DNA of 64,000 nucleotides from Notospermus geniculatus (GCA_002633025.1 NMRB01001081.1:83223-147222), one strand, 5' to 3'. Counted from the first letter of the stretch, positions 44,844 to 57,095 are shown. A program made the numbers and translations. The notes: generated by a model not told the origin, from the letters alone.

Positions 44844-47703
44844 ATGAACCGATTGTTTGGTGCTGGAAGGCCTAAGAAGCCGCCACCGAACCTCAGTGAC
44901 AGTATAAGCAATGTAAGAATTGACTCTAGATATTTAACCCTTTGTATCGTGGCGAGAATCCCGATTTGACAGCAGGTTGCAACTGATCAGTGCATTGCAC
45001 GCATGCATTGTGTACGTGTAGGCCTATGTGCATAGCCTAGGCCTATTCAGATGTGAATGACAGTGTGTCATGTGGTGATGACTCATGACGTCATCAAAAC
45101 AAATCATGGCCTAACTTGTGGTTGTTTTGTTTCAGGTGGACAGTCGCGGAGACTCAATTGAGAAAAAGATAGCAAGACTTGATGCTGAACTGAAGAAATA
45201 CAAAGACCAGATGAAGAAAATGAGAGAAGGCCCTTCAAAGGTAGACATACTCATCTGGCGAGAGGAGTGACTGAATGGTGCCGGACAGCAGAGTTTGAGA
45301 AACTTCAAAATTCAGCAACGTTCCCGAATTCGGGATGCTAGGCCTACGTCCGTTTCTGAAATCAGAAATTAAATGTTCTCTTATTTAATTCGAAGGGCAT
45401 AGGCCCCCTACCATTTTGTTGTTTTGACAATTTAAAATATCAGGTTGACTAGGCCTAGGGCCTAGTTCATTTAGGCTTTTGCATATGGTCAATGAACTCA
45501 TTTCCAAATCATTGCATCTTTCAGAACATGGTCAAGCAACGGGCGATGCGGGTCCTGAAGCAGAAAAAAACGTGAGTACCTGCTGTCAGTAGATGAAATG
45601 TTGGACTTGTCAAACTGTGATTAATTTGTTGTTTGAAATCAGATCCCGTTACTTCCACTCCGACGTCTCGTTAGGTAGACGTAGCTGCTAAAATTGCACT
45701 CTTTCTCTACAGATATGAATCACAACTTGAAAATTTGCGAAATCAATCTTTCAATATGGAGCAAGCCAACTTTTCTATCCAAACTATCAAAGACACAAAA
45801 ACTACAGTAAGTCAATGCCATTCATTGATTTTCCACACATTTCTTCTCTCAACCAATTACAATGATATGGCTGCACAGCTGGTCTGAAGTGATCCATGTG
45901 GATGTTTTTGACAGCTTAACATTCCTCAGAACAGGGATCAAAGTTCATATTCTGAAAAAGCAGATTTTGGTCAAACAGGCCAAAAAATCAAGTTGCACAC
46001 AATACGAAATGCATTACCGGTACCGTAGACTTTAGAACATCAATTTTTTGGGTCGCCCAGAGCAAAATCCAGGTCGCATTTTAGACCAAATGGTCATGAA
46101 CTTTGAACCACTGCAGAAGATAAGTAACTTATCTCTACCCTCACAGAAACTGCTGAGGTTTTTACCAATCATCACATGGTATTTTGCAGGACAACCTGTA
46201 GGGATAAAATTATTTTTATTTTGCTTGTGATATTTGTTTACAGGTTGATGCCATGAAATTAGGGGTGAAAGAAATGAAGAAAGAATATAAGAAAGTCAAC
46301 ATTGATGAAATAGAGGTGAGTTCAATACAGATATTGGTCACATAACTTGTTCCGTTCTGAATAGCAGTAACAGCAAAATCTGTCCCCCGCCAGCTGTCTG
46401 AGGTGATGTTTCCTGTCAAAAATGAAGTTGTTAGTTCAGTAAGGAACCGGAGGAACTAGTCTGTGACGTGGCGCTGGCGAACAACTCAGTTAAAACTATG
46501 ACGTCGAAAGTCAAGCCATTTAATTCTGAAACTACACCCAACTTCTCAGCCTATATACCTGAAGTAGTCCATTGAATTTCGAATTTTACATGTTCATCAA
46601 GTAAAGGACTGACTCAATGTATCTGAATGTTTTTTAAACGAAAATTCAAGCGGAAACATGTTGAATTTCATCGATAAAAATTGACTATTTTAGCGTAAAT
46701 AACAGACCGAAGAGCAACGTCATTGATTCTGAATGACGTATCGCACATAACGTCACGGACGATGCTCGACGTCAGTGACATTTTCAACATCGCAACGCAT
46801 GCGCTTTTGTGTTAAAACTGAGTTGTTCCCCAGCGCCTCCTTTGGGCACGCCGGTTCCCCATTCTTCACACTGTGTAATTGAAGTCTTTTCATTGTAGAA
46901 TATACAAGATGAAATGGAGGATATGTTGGATCAAACAAACGAAATCCAGGAGGCATTGGGTCGGCAGTATGGCTGTCCTGACGATATTGACGAAGCTGAC
47001 CTTGAGGCTGAGTTAGATGCTCTCGGAGATGAATTAGCTTTGGACGACGATTCGGCGTATCTGGATGACGCAATCGGTGCGCCATCAATACCATCGAAGG
47101 AACCTGGAGCAGAGAGCGTTTCGGCGGTAAGACTTTAGTTTATCTTGAATGGCAGTTGTGAGGTTTTCATGATGTAAATCTGTGTCATGTAATGTTTCAA
47201 TATGTTGTTTTTCCTGTAATCACAAAATGGGGAAGGGAGAGTCCCGTATGTGGGAGCCTCCCTCGTCTTCGTTTCTTTGAATTGGCTGAGTACGGAAGCT
47301 GAGAAGGAGAATATGTACCACTATTATATAGACGATTCTCGAATTCGCAGATCTGCACACTTCCTTCCACCGAAATCGCAAACACAACCTCGGTCTGAAA
47401 CTGAATGACGTGACGCAGAGAACCCCACAACAGTGACTTTGACGACGTTGCGTCAGAGTCGACCATTGCTGAATCATGGATTGCGTCACGTCAGCTGGTT
47501 TCAGACCGAGGTTGTGTTTGCGATTTCGGCGGAAGTGTGCAGATCTTTCTCATTTACGTCAATTTGGGATTTGTCTATCTTACGGAAGTTTGTGAAATTA
47601 AATCACAGACCCACACTCATAATCACCACCTTCTTTTATGTTACAGGATGGAGTGAAGACAGATGAGTTTGGTTTACCAGAAATCCCACAAAAAGCACAA
47701 TAG
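44844..47703 (+). CDS. CHMP5: CHMP5 (Vps60), ESCRT-III-associated charged multivesicular body protein
   Basis: Seven exons, 44844-44912, 45136-45240, 45525-45571, 45713-45806, 46244-46315, 46899-47126 and 47647-47703, join in consistent phase to 223 residues, close to the family length of about 219. The N-terminus [17 protein letters not shown], the basic helical core ([33 protein letters not shown]), [19 protein letters not shown], the acidic tail [13 protein letters not shown] and the final [12 protein letters not shown] are all typical. The known role is late endosomal sorting and regulation of VPS4 through LIP5, with the protein binding endosomal membrane. Every junction has GT..AG. It is convergent with the carrier gene downstream, and intron 6 holds a foldback element. 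Nothing looks broken. Confidence 0.96.
47350..47545. mobile_element. Foldback element in CHMP5 intron 6
   Basis: GATCTGCACACTTCC and CGAAATCGCAAACACAACCT are mirrored at 47500-47545, with a GACGTTGCGTCAGAGTC centre. Confidence 0.75.
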
Positions 47704-47893
47704 TTGAGGCATCCATATGGACAGAAATGAAGGACAGTGTGATCATTTCGACTATTTCTAGCATGGCCTTAGTGCTTGACATGGTCTTAACTCATTCGGG
47801 GAAATTTCTCTGGATTTTGAACATATGAGAAAGAACTCGTGAATTTAGTTTTGTAGATTGGGCCTAATGGGATAGCAAGTACAGTCAACAGAA

Positions 47894-48131
47894 TTACAGT
47901 ACAGGTCACAATTGACATCCCTAAATACGCGTAACTTAGGCAACAACTCACGAGCTATGTTACGTGTAACTTACGAGGTGAGTTACGCGAATTTCGCTAG
48001 CTACGCAGTGATTTACGAGGCGAGTTACGCGATTTTGGCGAGTTGCGCAGTGAGTTACGCGAAACCAAAGCCGTGAGTTACGCGTAACTTACGCGAAGCC
48101 GTAGGGATGTCAATTGTGACCTGTACTGTAA
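47894..48131. mobile_element. Foldback element made of GAGTTACGCG subrepeats
   Basis: Perfect 30-bp ends begin TTACAGTACAGGTCACAATT. The interior carries GTGAGTTACGCG-like units about six times, with inverted TACGCGTAACTTA forms. It lies in the CHMP5 3' flank. Confidence 0.85.
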
Positions 48132-48405
48132 CTAACTTGTGAAAGGTGACAATGATATGGATTGACGGGCAAGAACTTTGTACAACTGATTTTGTAAATA
48201 TCTGTATTTAAAACTACAAACTTGTGCTTCTTATAAAAGTAAGTTACAGGTATGTATTGCCATTGCGTGTAATCACAAATAGTCACAAGGCGAATGTATT
48301 TTCTTCACCCATTCCAAGCCTCTTCATTTGGAGGTTTGTGTAAATAGATGCCAAGTATCATGTCATTGCTTCAAAATGCCTCGCCCTTCGAGTCGTTAAT
48401 GACTG

Positions 48406-48846
48406 CAGTGGAACCCCGGTAACACGACCACCCACGGGACAGACCCAAAGTGGTCGCGTTAGCGGGGTGGTCGCCTTACCGAAATCAGCCCGATGAGTGC
48501 CGATCCAGACCGAAGTATACTGAGGGTCATATTTTCTTTTTTTTCCATGTTTCATTTAATAAACCAGACTAGACCATTTCCAAACTGACCTGATACTAGT
48601 AAGCAGATAGTACACCGACACTGCGACTCCTAGGATGGACCATGGCAGGTGTGGAAATGTTGAACTCCGCGTAAATATTGCGCCCGTCACATGTATCATG
48701 CTTAGCCTGCCTTTACATGTATATGTCCGCAACCGTCATGCGCATGACTATGCCATGTAAGGATTGGCACTGTTTGGTACACACACGCTGCTGACTTGCC
48801 TTTGTTTGACAATCAAATTAGGTTGTGGTGGTCGTGTTACCGGGGT
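48406..48846. mobile_element. Inverted-repeat element resembling pogo/Tc1-type ends
   Basis: CAGTGGAACCCCGGTAACAC at the left is mirrored by GTGTTACCGGGG at 48835-48845. GCGGGGTGGT units recur near both ends. The CAGTGGAACC start resembles pogo/Tigger-type termini, which is a resemblance only. Confidence 0.55.
48558..48563 (+). promoter_or_regulatory. Candidate poly(A) signal for CHMP5
   Basis: AATAAA lies 855 bases after the CHMP5 stop. No nearer AATAAA was noticed in the 3' flank. A further AATAAA lies near 49484, so use of this one is a guess. Confidence 0.35.
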
Positions 48847-48849
48847 GCT

Positions 48850-50044
48850 AATTGCCGCTTGGGACAGCCAAAGCTGTGGTCGCGGTCCGGATAGCGGGGT
48901 GGTTTGTATTTTATTTTTATTTTTATTCCCTCCCCTCCTACATAGGTTTTGGCCTGAAAAATCCGTAATCCAATAAATATAAAAAGTGTGGCCTTAAGAC
49001 CAGACAATGGGGAACTTCTAGGCCCGCGCAAATGGCATTCACCCTAGTAAAATGCCTATTGTACAATTTGGTCAATCAACCCCAAGCTCAACTCGACGGC
49101 GCTGAAGTGAATGGTTGATGAACATGAATTGACTGGTTGGGGCGGAGCACTCTGGTCTTAAAATTCCGGATAGAGAGTATATACTTTATGTACTTAAGAT
49201 TTACAGTACTGTCAGGTGAATATAGCCATTTCTTAATACGTGGCACATGTGCTACACAGCTGGTGTTAATTTTCCTAATACCTGGTACATGGTTTACTGC
49301 CTTGATAAATTTCACTAACTTCTCTCTCTTAAGTTAGGTAAAATGTTTGTCAATTTGTTCTGTATATTGCCTATTGATTTGTACATACATGGATTTATCG
49401 ATAACAGCATCTTGTTCTGTCTTATCATCTCATTTAGCATGTTCGTTTACTCACCCAGGCCTCCCCGGAGTAAATTATGCTCAATAAAGCCCCATACGAA
49501 CGCTGTTGGGTCTCACCCGTGTAAGTTTGCACCGCGTGATCAGGCAAACTGACGGCAAGCAATGGCACTGACACAGCAGCAGACGACCAGAACATGAAAG
49601 TCACCCTGGCAGCAATTTTATCATCACTATCTCCATCTAAAGTTGTATGCTAACCATTACATGTGTATTTATATTCTGTTTGCGCAAAAATGGCGGATTC
49701 GGCACGTTCGATGCCATTGTCTTAAAAGGCATGATGGGATACTTCCCCAACTAATCACCTCGGCAAAGTGATTACTTCGGGCAGGCCTGACAGACCCCAG
49801 ATGATGATGTCCCACGATAAAAGAACGATGTGGGTCTCACCCAGGTGAGGCCCAGGCAAGTAAACGAACACGCTAATTGAGGTTCAAAGACTGGTTCTGG
49901 GCTCTTTGACAGTACTTTCAATTACCTTCACATGGGTGGAGCAGGAAACCAGTCAACTTATGGCCTGTTTATTCTGCGGAGTTATTGTTGGGGGCCAGAT
50001 GATAGGCACGAAGAAACAGACTTGAGTTAAAATGTATTCACAGT
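48850..50044. other. Intergenic sequence between the convergent CHMP5 and carrier genes
   Basis: It contains a TTTTTATTTT run at about 48910 and otherwise no recognised feature. Confidence 0.5.
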
Positions 50045-50050
50045 TTTATT
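50045..50050 (-). promoter_or_regulatory. Candidate poly(A) signal of the carrier gene
   Basis: AATAAA on the minus strand lies about 780 bases after the stop codon, close to the convergent CHMP5 side. A foldback element (50452-50715) would lie in this 3' UTR. Confidence 0.4.
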
Positions 50051-50451
50051 TCACAGAAGCATGATCATCAAGTGATCAAATATACATGTATTTCAATTCA
50101 CAGAGTAGGCCAAGTGTTATGACCTGTCATATGTGGAACACCTCAAGGTCATACAAAATTAAAGAGCACCCAACAGACTTCCCCTCTCCTCAACTCAGAG
50201 TGAGTCACTTCTTCAACAATGTACAAATATTTATCATGATTGGCACAGTGGTAAAAGCAGGTAATGCCCTGGAATACGGCGGTCTGGCCTTCATTTCACA
50301 GTCACATGCACATGCAGGTGATGACGATATCACCAATAACCCAACACCAACACCATAAGTCATGGCCAAAAAATGTCCCGAGTCATTGAAATTTGACTTA
50401 GATTCTGTCAGAATCATTGAATAACAACTATAATCTCTTCTTATAATTGTA

Positions 50452-50715
50452 AAGCGGGCCGCACACGAGTGCAATTTTGCCTCCAACTATGGAGATTTTT
50501 GCCTTCTACGTACAAATGTCATCGTGTGCGGTGGTTGGAGGCAGAGGCGGAGACAGATTTTTTTGCCTCCAACGCAGATCAAACATGACGGAATGACGTC
50601 ACACCGCATCTACAGGAAACAAATTTGCAATCTTGTGCGGTGACAGGATGCTGGGACAAAAAACTCATATGGAGGCAACGTCGGAGACAGAATTGCACTC
50701 GTATGCGGCAGGCTT
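50452..50715. mobile_element. Foldback element in the carrier 3' UTR region
   Basis: AAGCGGGCCGCACACGAGTG is mirrored by CACTCGTATGCGGCAGGCTT. TGCCTCCAAC also recurs inside. Confidence 0.75.
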
Positions 50716-50831
50716 AAGTTTTGCCAGTTCTTGATCGTAATTGTATCAATTTTTAATTCCGACGGTCAGAAATCATCACGTGGCTGGTATTTCAACACTG
50801 ATCACAATGTCCTTAGTCTTCAGCTGTATGA

Positions 50832-53800
50832 CTAATCGTCAAATGATGATGTCATCTTCCTGTTGTAAGAGCGAAAAGACGACTTGCCAAACTCGTACGT
50901 GCTGATCATGATGGCGCATGCTGGCGTCACCTTGATTAATCTTGGAACCATACCTGAAAAGAACAAATATACATGTATTATATATCAGAGAGCTCATAAT
51001 GGTAGCCTCATATCCATGAAGGCACCTTCCTCCTACAGCTGATCATGGGGTTCATATTCAGTAAGAATAAATGAAGAGATAAAGATCTTATACTATAATA
51101 GCAGGGGTAGATCTAGGATTTGGGAAAAGAGGGGGTGCCCTGTGCTAGGAACATTGAAATCTGTGGTGAATTTCAGTGATTTGCTCCAAATTCCAGAATT
51201 TCACGGTCGATTTTACCGATTTCTTGGCCAAAAGGGGAGGTGCCCCCCTCTGATCTGCACCTGTACAGTAAACAAAACCTGGCACTTCAAAAGGCGAAGG
51301 TGCTTGTGTCGTCAACTCACCACAACCATGTAGCAATCAACATGAAATGGCCAGGGCCATTGTGCTCACCTCTGTGACAAGTCTCCATGGTTAAGTGTGA
51401 AACTATGACTCTCATGGTGAATGTTGAAGGATCAGTACAGATAAGATGAAGCTGAACAAACCAAGAAGTATTTTTATGATCTGATCAGTATTATCAGTCA
51501 ATGACATAAACTCAGGTGATGGCACCCGGAAGGAGTACAATTTCTGAATACAATGAATACAAGTGGTATTTGTGAACAAACTGCTTTCCTGTCTAGGTCA
51601 CAGATGTCAAAAATTCTATTTTTCAAGATGGCCACCTGGTGGCCACACGTGACGTTCGTTGGGACTGAAATATCAGCAGGAATGTACAGGATTATACTTG
51701 CATAGATATTTAGACAACACTGAAACATCGTAACATTTACTACCGATGAGATATGGCCAAAGTCAATTTTTCAAGATGGCAGCTTGGCAGCCATGTTGAA
51801 CTCCAATTGAACCGAAATTTGGCATATAAGTAGACAGTACCAAGACACATATTTAGGCACAGTTAAAGCATCCTAGCTCCCACTATTTATGAGGTGTGGG
51901 TCGAAGTCCATTTTTCAAGATGGCTCCCTGGCGGCCATATTTGACGTCGAATCTGACTGAAATTTACCATATATTTTTATGGTACCTAGATATATATTTT
52001 GACAACGTTAAAACATCCTACCTACTCCTATTTATAAAATGTGGGTCAAAGTCCATTTTTCAAGATGGCTTCCTGGCGGCCATATTTGAAGTCCGATCGG
52101 GTTGAAATTTGGTGCATTCGTGCAGGGTGCCTAGATATATCTTCACCCCAAATCACAACACTCTATGTCAAATAGCAATGAAATGTGCCACCAAACAGTG
52201 AATTTTGAACTTTGACCTCTGTGACCTTGAAAAGTAGGTCAAATCAAAAACCCGGGATTTATGTGATGAAGTCTCACCAGAGGAACCCACCATAAAAGTT
52301 TCGTGGTTCTAGCTAACAGCGTTCAGGAGATACGGCCGAAAGAAGGTTTTCACAAAGCGCCCCCTACAGGCCAGAGTGTACAAGCAACAGCGCTAAGTTT
52401 CGGTCCAGAGATAGTTTTTACCATAGGGTACCTGTACACCAAATTTCAAGTTTGTAACCCAAGCGGTTTAGAAACGTGCCACCACCCCTGTTAACGACGA
52501 CGGACGACGACGACGGACGACGACGTACGACGGACGACACACCATGAGAGAAGCTCACCTCCACAGAGGTGAGCTAAAAACAATGCAGCAATCAACACAC
52601 ATCAAGTGTCCTGGGGGTATACTCACCAGTAAATAAACCGCTGATCCCCTGACCTCGATAGATGTTGCGCATCAATAGCCATGTTGACTTGACTCGTCTT
52701 TCTGGAAGGAAATGCAGAAATGATTTTACAGTGAGACGGTGCTTCACGTTTGAAATCTGCAGGAGCTCAATCAGTTATGCTCCTCAAAGGCTCGAGGAGC
52801 ACTGTTCACAGTAGAGCTGTTCACACTCGCGCCTGAACTTCAAGGATACCGAGGAGCACGGTCAATCGAGCTCCTCGACGCAATTTTTCGGGCGCGAGCG
52901 TGATTGCGCCTGTCTTACGTGAAGCACTGGTGAGATGTACAAGGTGGTTACACTGTTACGGGAAGGTTTGCGCCAACAAAATCTGATCTGATTCCCTGAA
53001 CCCTCATCATGCACTGTTCCCTCCTTTAGATACTTACTATCAGTAAGAATAGCTTCACCAAGTTCGATCTGGCGATGAGTCTTGACCACATCGAACGGGA
53101 GCGTCAGGACAGCAGCAATCTGTAAGTAGCAAGGTCACTGGTCAGGGGCGGATCTACGATTTTGGAAAGGAGGGCGCACTGTGCTGGAAACATTGAAATC
53201 TGCGGTGAGTTTCAATGATTTGCTCCAAATTTCAGAATTTCACGGTCAACTTTACAGATTTATTGGGGGAAGGGGGGCGTGCACCGGGTGCCCCCCCCCC
53301 CCGGATCCGCGCCTGCTGGTCATGAAAGATCAAGACAGGAGTATCAACAGTTGTTTAGACGCTGATCGAGGTCGTTTTTGTCCTCATTTGCTCTCTAGAT
53401 GAAGTATAGAAATGTCATGATATGTTACATACCGCCCCACTTGTAGCACCAGCTAAGAAGTTTTGACTGAAAGGCAACTCTTTTTGTCCATTCTCCGCCA
53501 TGTAGGACTTTGTAGTTTCGTATCCGAACCAGTAGATCGCTGAAATGAGTAGAAAGGAGTAGCAAGAGATGGCTCAGTTAGAAATTTATATAACGTATAA
53601 ATTGACTTCTTTGACCAAAGAAGGGGCTCTGATGTACTTATTGGTAAAACACACAAAACAGTTGGACAAACTGTCTAAAAGAACTGTCCTAATACACTGG
53701 TGATTCCTATATCAGTTAAACTCCCTACGCAGTTGTGTACCGCGCCCCCTTCGGTTTACCCGCTCTCCACAACTGCTCAACTTCGTGAAATTTGCCGCGT

Positions 53801-55457
53801 TCGGTCAACATATGGCGCTGAGAGAGTCGACCAATGAGAGCACCGAACAACCGGTAACCAAGCTGGCCTGAGACACTTTTTCATTGGCCGAGCAGTTCGT
53901 AGCCATGGTAGCACAAGAACATCCGTTGCCAACGGGCCAAGGAGTTCTGAAATCAGCGTGTAGCAGTTGTAGAGAGCGAGCCAAACCGAAGGGGGCGCGA
54001 CTCACAACTGCGTAGGGAGTTTAATATCAGTAAACAAGACATTTGTGTTGCGGTCTAGGAAAACCCGTCGGAAGTCGCTGAATGATCAACAAGGGTTGTT
54101 AGATTGCCTGTGCACTGGTCTGCTACTGTTCACCTGTTACATGTACGTAGTACATTTCAGCTATTGAAATGTGTATGTTCACCAAGGCCATTCATTAACA
54201 CTTTCCTCAAACGCCTCACATTTTCTAACCAACTCACCAGAGAATGGGACATCCCTCAGAATGGTGGGGCCAAGTCCGGCCCACAGTGACAGCACCCCGC
54301 CTTGTGATACAGCATCCTTCACGGCCACGCCTATATCACGGTAACTAAGCTGCGTTGACTGCATCTTCGTTCGGATTAATTCAATAGGACTGATCACAGA
54401 TGCTGCAAACACTGTAAACAGAAGAGAATGGTCACATTATTGCATGTGACTTGATGTTTCTTGGGATGGTTGACTTTTGTCTAACAGTAAGGGGGGTTTA
54501 CACGGTTCAACATTTGTTGAAAGGTGTTGAACGTTGTTGAAAGCTGTTGAACATTCTAAACCCCCTTTCAACATGTTGCCAGATATAGGAACATGAAGCT
54601 ATTTTGGCAACATGTTGAAAGACATGGTGAAATGTGTTGAAAGGGGGTTTAGATGGTTCAACAACGTTCAACACCTTTCAGCTTTCAACATGTTGAATCG
54701 TGTAAACCCCCCTTAAAGGCCCGTTTACACGGGTGAACATTTTGTTGAAAGGTGTTGAATGTTGAAAGGTGTTGAACGTTTTAAGCTGCTGAACCGTCTA
54801 AACCCCCTTTCAACATGTTGCCAGAAACAGAACATGAAGCTATTTTGGCAACTTGTTGAAAACTGTTGAAAGGGAGTTTAGACGGCTCAACACCCTTCAA
54901 CTTTCAACCAGTTGAACCATGTAAACCCCCCTTAACACTGATCATGCTCTCAGATGGTTGTCTTCAAGGTTCAGCTCGTAGGTCACATGATCCATCATGC
55001 AATAGGGTGAACGTGGAGGTCAACAGAAGGTCAGCTCATAGCAAGAGAACATGACTGAATTCCCAACATTGAAGAACCTCGGACTTACCTCGAGCAAAAC
55101 TTCCGGCTGCTGCAGGAACCCACTGTTTCTTTTTCTGTCCCTCTCTGAATCCCATCATATACTTGATTTGATCATATGACGTAAAATAGATGACCGTCGC
55201 TGGTACGGCCATGACGAGAGTTGGTGGTAACCCACTCCATAGCGAGGCAACACCCTCACTTCGGGCAATTTTAATAAATGCATCAACTGTCCCATTGAAA
55301 CGTCCCGGTATTTGATACCACGGCGGTTTAATTGTTCGTCCGTTTACACACATACAAATATGATCCATGAGACCATTGCAGTAAAGGAAACACTGGCCAC
55401 GTTGTAACGGTTTGTGTTGTGCCTGGAGTCGTATCTTGACCACATCGAGGGGAGTAA
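50832..55457 (-). CDS. SLC25A40: SLC25A39/40-type mitochondrial carrier, N-terminal exon not found
   Basis: Minus-strand exons 55089-55457, 54238-54411, 53433-53539, 53038-53119, 52627-52701 and 50832-50953 join in phase to 308 residues plus stop. The three carrier signatures PLDVVK, PIELIR and PFDVVK mark the three repeats of the six-helix carrier fold. [52 protein letters not shown] and the [12 protein letters not shown] end identify the SLC25A39/40 group; human proteins of this group are about 340-360 aa, so about 30 N-terminal residues are missing. Family members import glutathione across the inner mitochondrial membrane. The first exon should lie at higher coordinates, but the sequence there is repeated, gapped and repeat-rich. 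Introns contain several foldback elements. Confidence 0.93.
51104..51265. mobile_element. Short element, copy 1 of a hAT-like family
   Basis: CAGGGGTAGATCTAGGATTT to TGATCTGCACCTG. The core GAACATTGAAATCTGTGGTG matches 53143-53325. CAGGGGCGGATC-type ends are common in hAT elements, so the superfamily is inferred. Confidence 0.6.
51740..52576. repeat. Interspersed repeat with internal 130-bp units
   Basis: CATTTTTCAAGATGGC followed by a TGGCGGCCATATTTGA-like stretch recurs three to four times between about 51620 and 52090. The end has a GACGACGGACGACGACG run and the hairpin GCTCACCTCCACAGAGGTGAGC then AAAA, a form seen at the 3' ends of RTE-like retroelement repeats in marine invertebrates. 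No coding region remains. Confidence 0.6.
52737..52930. mobile_element. Foldback element in a carrier intron
   Basis: CGGTGCTTCACGT is mirrored by ACGTGAAGCACTGG. Inner GAGCTC/GAGGAGCAC stretches pair as well. Confidence 0.6.
53143..53325. mobile_element. Short element, copy 2 of the hAT-like family, carrier intron
   Basis: Ends CAGGGGCGGATCTACG and GGATCCGCGCCTG, with the shared core GGAAACATTGAAATCTGCGG. Confidence 0.65.
53716..54024. mobile_element. Foldback element with TTAA at both ends, carrier intron
   Basis: TTAAACTCCCTACGCAGTTG is mirrored exactly at 54005-54024. Outside, ATCAG and TATCAG follow the TTAA, so TTAA looks like the duplicated target. Confidence 0.82.
54488..54715. mobile_element. 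Foldback element of TTGAAAG units (first of a pair)
   Basis: The ends are TAAGGGGGGTTTACACGGTT and the complement. The inside is made of GTTGAAAGGTGTTGAACG-like repeats and a second inverted pair around TTTCAACATGTTGCCA. Confidence 0.85.
54713..54935. mobile_element. Foldback element of TTGAAAG units (second of the pair)
   Basis: It directly follows the first, with ends TTAAAGGCCCGTTTACACGG and CATGTAAACCCCCCTTAA, and the same internal units. The two are tandem, diverged copies in one carrier intron. Confidence 0.85.
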
Positions 55458-55577
55458 CTGGAACAGAAGCAAGGCGCTTTCTTAGGAACTGACTAGTACA
55501 ATAACTATACGGTCGTCCTGAGATCGGTGCCTTTTGTTGACTTTGAAGTCGGACTTTCACAACGTCTAGAGGGGTGA
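55458..55577 (-). CDS. Duplicated in-frame copy of the TPLDVVK exon start of the carrier gene
   Basis: Directly upstream of the canonical exon, 120 bases read in frame as [13 protein letters not shown] followed by an unrelated-looking 26-residue stretch, and run into the canonical [13 protein letters not shown] without a stop. A good acceptor (tatcgtttcag|TC) precedes it in the same phase as the canonical acceptor (cttctgttccag|TT). Choosing the upstream acceptor would add 40 residues with a second carrier signature. VKVRLQSQ is closer to human SLC25A39 than to SLC25A40. It could be an alternative exon, an exon-duplication relic, or an intron segment open by chance. Its start recurs at 57955-57981 after an N gap. 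Confidence 0.5.
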
Positions 55578-56872
55578 CTGAAACGATATACAGATGGACG
55601 CCGTAGAATTAGTTTGGGATTTACCGGTAATTAATAATCAAGCTATTTCTGTAAGTGTTAAGTGTTACTTATGTAACTACAGATCTACTTCACAACTACG
55701 ACAACACTAACACACATTCTTCATATTTACACACTTTATATTCAAAATGCCAGGGCAGAATGAGAGTGATTAATGGTTCTCTTTACAACTTTACACTTAG
55801 GGGCCATCTCAAAATTGTTTTGATGCCAAAAAGGACGAAGTGACTTCGTCTGGGGGGGAGGGGGTTCTCGCTTTGGGGAAGCCCACTTCATCTTTTTTGA
55901 AAAAATTGGCATCACTCTTTTTTACAGGAGAATGACTTTTTTATATTATGCAGTCTACAGAAAGGAACAAGGTTCTAGCTACATGGCCTACTATGGACTG
56001 TTTGAGTCGGAGCATAAACTTGCCACTTGGGATGAAGCCAATGTCAAGTGCCCACTTCATCTTTTCAAGGGGGGAGGGGGTCAGGGAAAAGATGAAGTCA
56101 CTTTGTCTTTTTTGGCATCACTGTAATTTTGAGATGGCCCCTTAGAGGATCTTGCTTGAGATCTGTTATGACTCGTGTCCCACAAGGACCAGCATCAAGA
56201 GAGAACCAGTGGTATGCTATCAAACCTACCAAATAATGAGACCAATAACGCCCCTGAACCGGATGATATCATTTGTTGGAATGGCCGTATTGTGTTTTGA
56301 TTTCTCTCCCCCAGTGCCTGAGTTGGTGGAAGTCTGTCACCATACTTCATCTCTGTCAACTGGACGTCCGGGCCAGTTTTTAGTTCCTCTGATTTCTTCA
56401 TTGACATCTATTTCTATTGCTGTGAGAGGAGGAACATGTTCTTGCCCCCCTTTCAGAAATCACAGGCTGAAAAGTTAGAATTAGAAATACATGATGAAAC
56501 TCAAATTCTGCCTCTATCTAGGCCTAGGCCAGTGAGTCAGTTACCATACATGTAGATACATCTTCTCAAAATAACAGGCCCAGTGCTTTCACGTTCATTT
56601 TAGTTCTTTAGGGCACATTGTAGGCCTACAACAAGAGGCCCATGGGCCTTGCGCTCAGCTGACTATGACCTGCCAACTCAAGAGGTTGAGACAGGCGAAA
56701 CGAGATACAACAGTGCGCCTTTTTTAATGGTTCACAATCAAATATATAGCATTCCTCGCTAAAATCAGCGGAAAGGGGTTACTTTGTGAATCGAAACGGG
56801 TATCTTAATATTAGACCACTTGGGTAGGAAGGGGTCAATATCTCTTGGTGAATGGAGATAGGCCTAGATGTC
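55546..56872. repeat. 1.3-kb direct repeat, first copy
   Basis: The sequence from the carrier exon start (GTCGGACTTTCACAACGTCT) to GGCCTAGATGTC recurs at 57952-59285. Its right end coincides with a single N at 56873. Confidence 0.92.
55799..56142. mobile_element. Foldback element, AGGGGCCATCTCAAAATT ends
   Basis: About 50-bp arms: TTTTGATGCCAAAAAGGACG is mirrored by TTTTTTGGCATCACTG. It lies in the 1.3-kb repeat. Confidence 0.82.
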
Positions 56873-57095
56873 NCCCCCTGGAGGGCATTATGTAGGTCAG
56901 ATCGCAAAAATTTTTGGTTCTGTTTCGAGTCCTTCCCAGGGCCTACCTCTCCACCAACTTTCATGACCGTGGGCCTTGCGGTTGCGAAACGTGCCAGTTT
57001 CACGGACGACACACACACACACACACAGACAGATTTTGAACCATTTTATAGTCATATAAATAGCTCCGCTGACCTTTGGTCAGCTGAGCTAATAA
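56625..57095. repeat. Retroelement-like interspersed repeat
   Basis: It opens with ACAAGAGGCCCATGGGCCTT and closes with TAGCTCCGCTGACCTTTGGT plus CAGCTGAGCTA; the same terminal hairpin occurs inverted at 35493-35531. An (AC) run lies at about 57008-57026. Such paired motifs are common in dispersed retroelement repeats of marine invertebrates. The family is not assigned. Confidence 0.5.
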
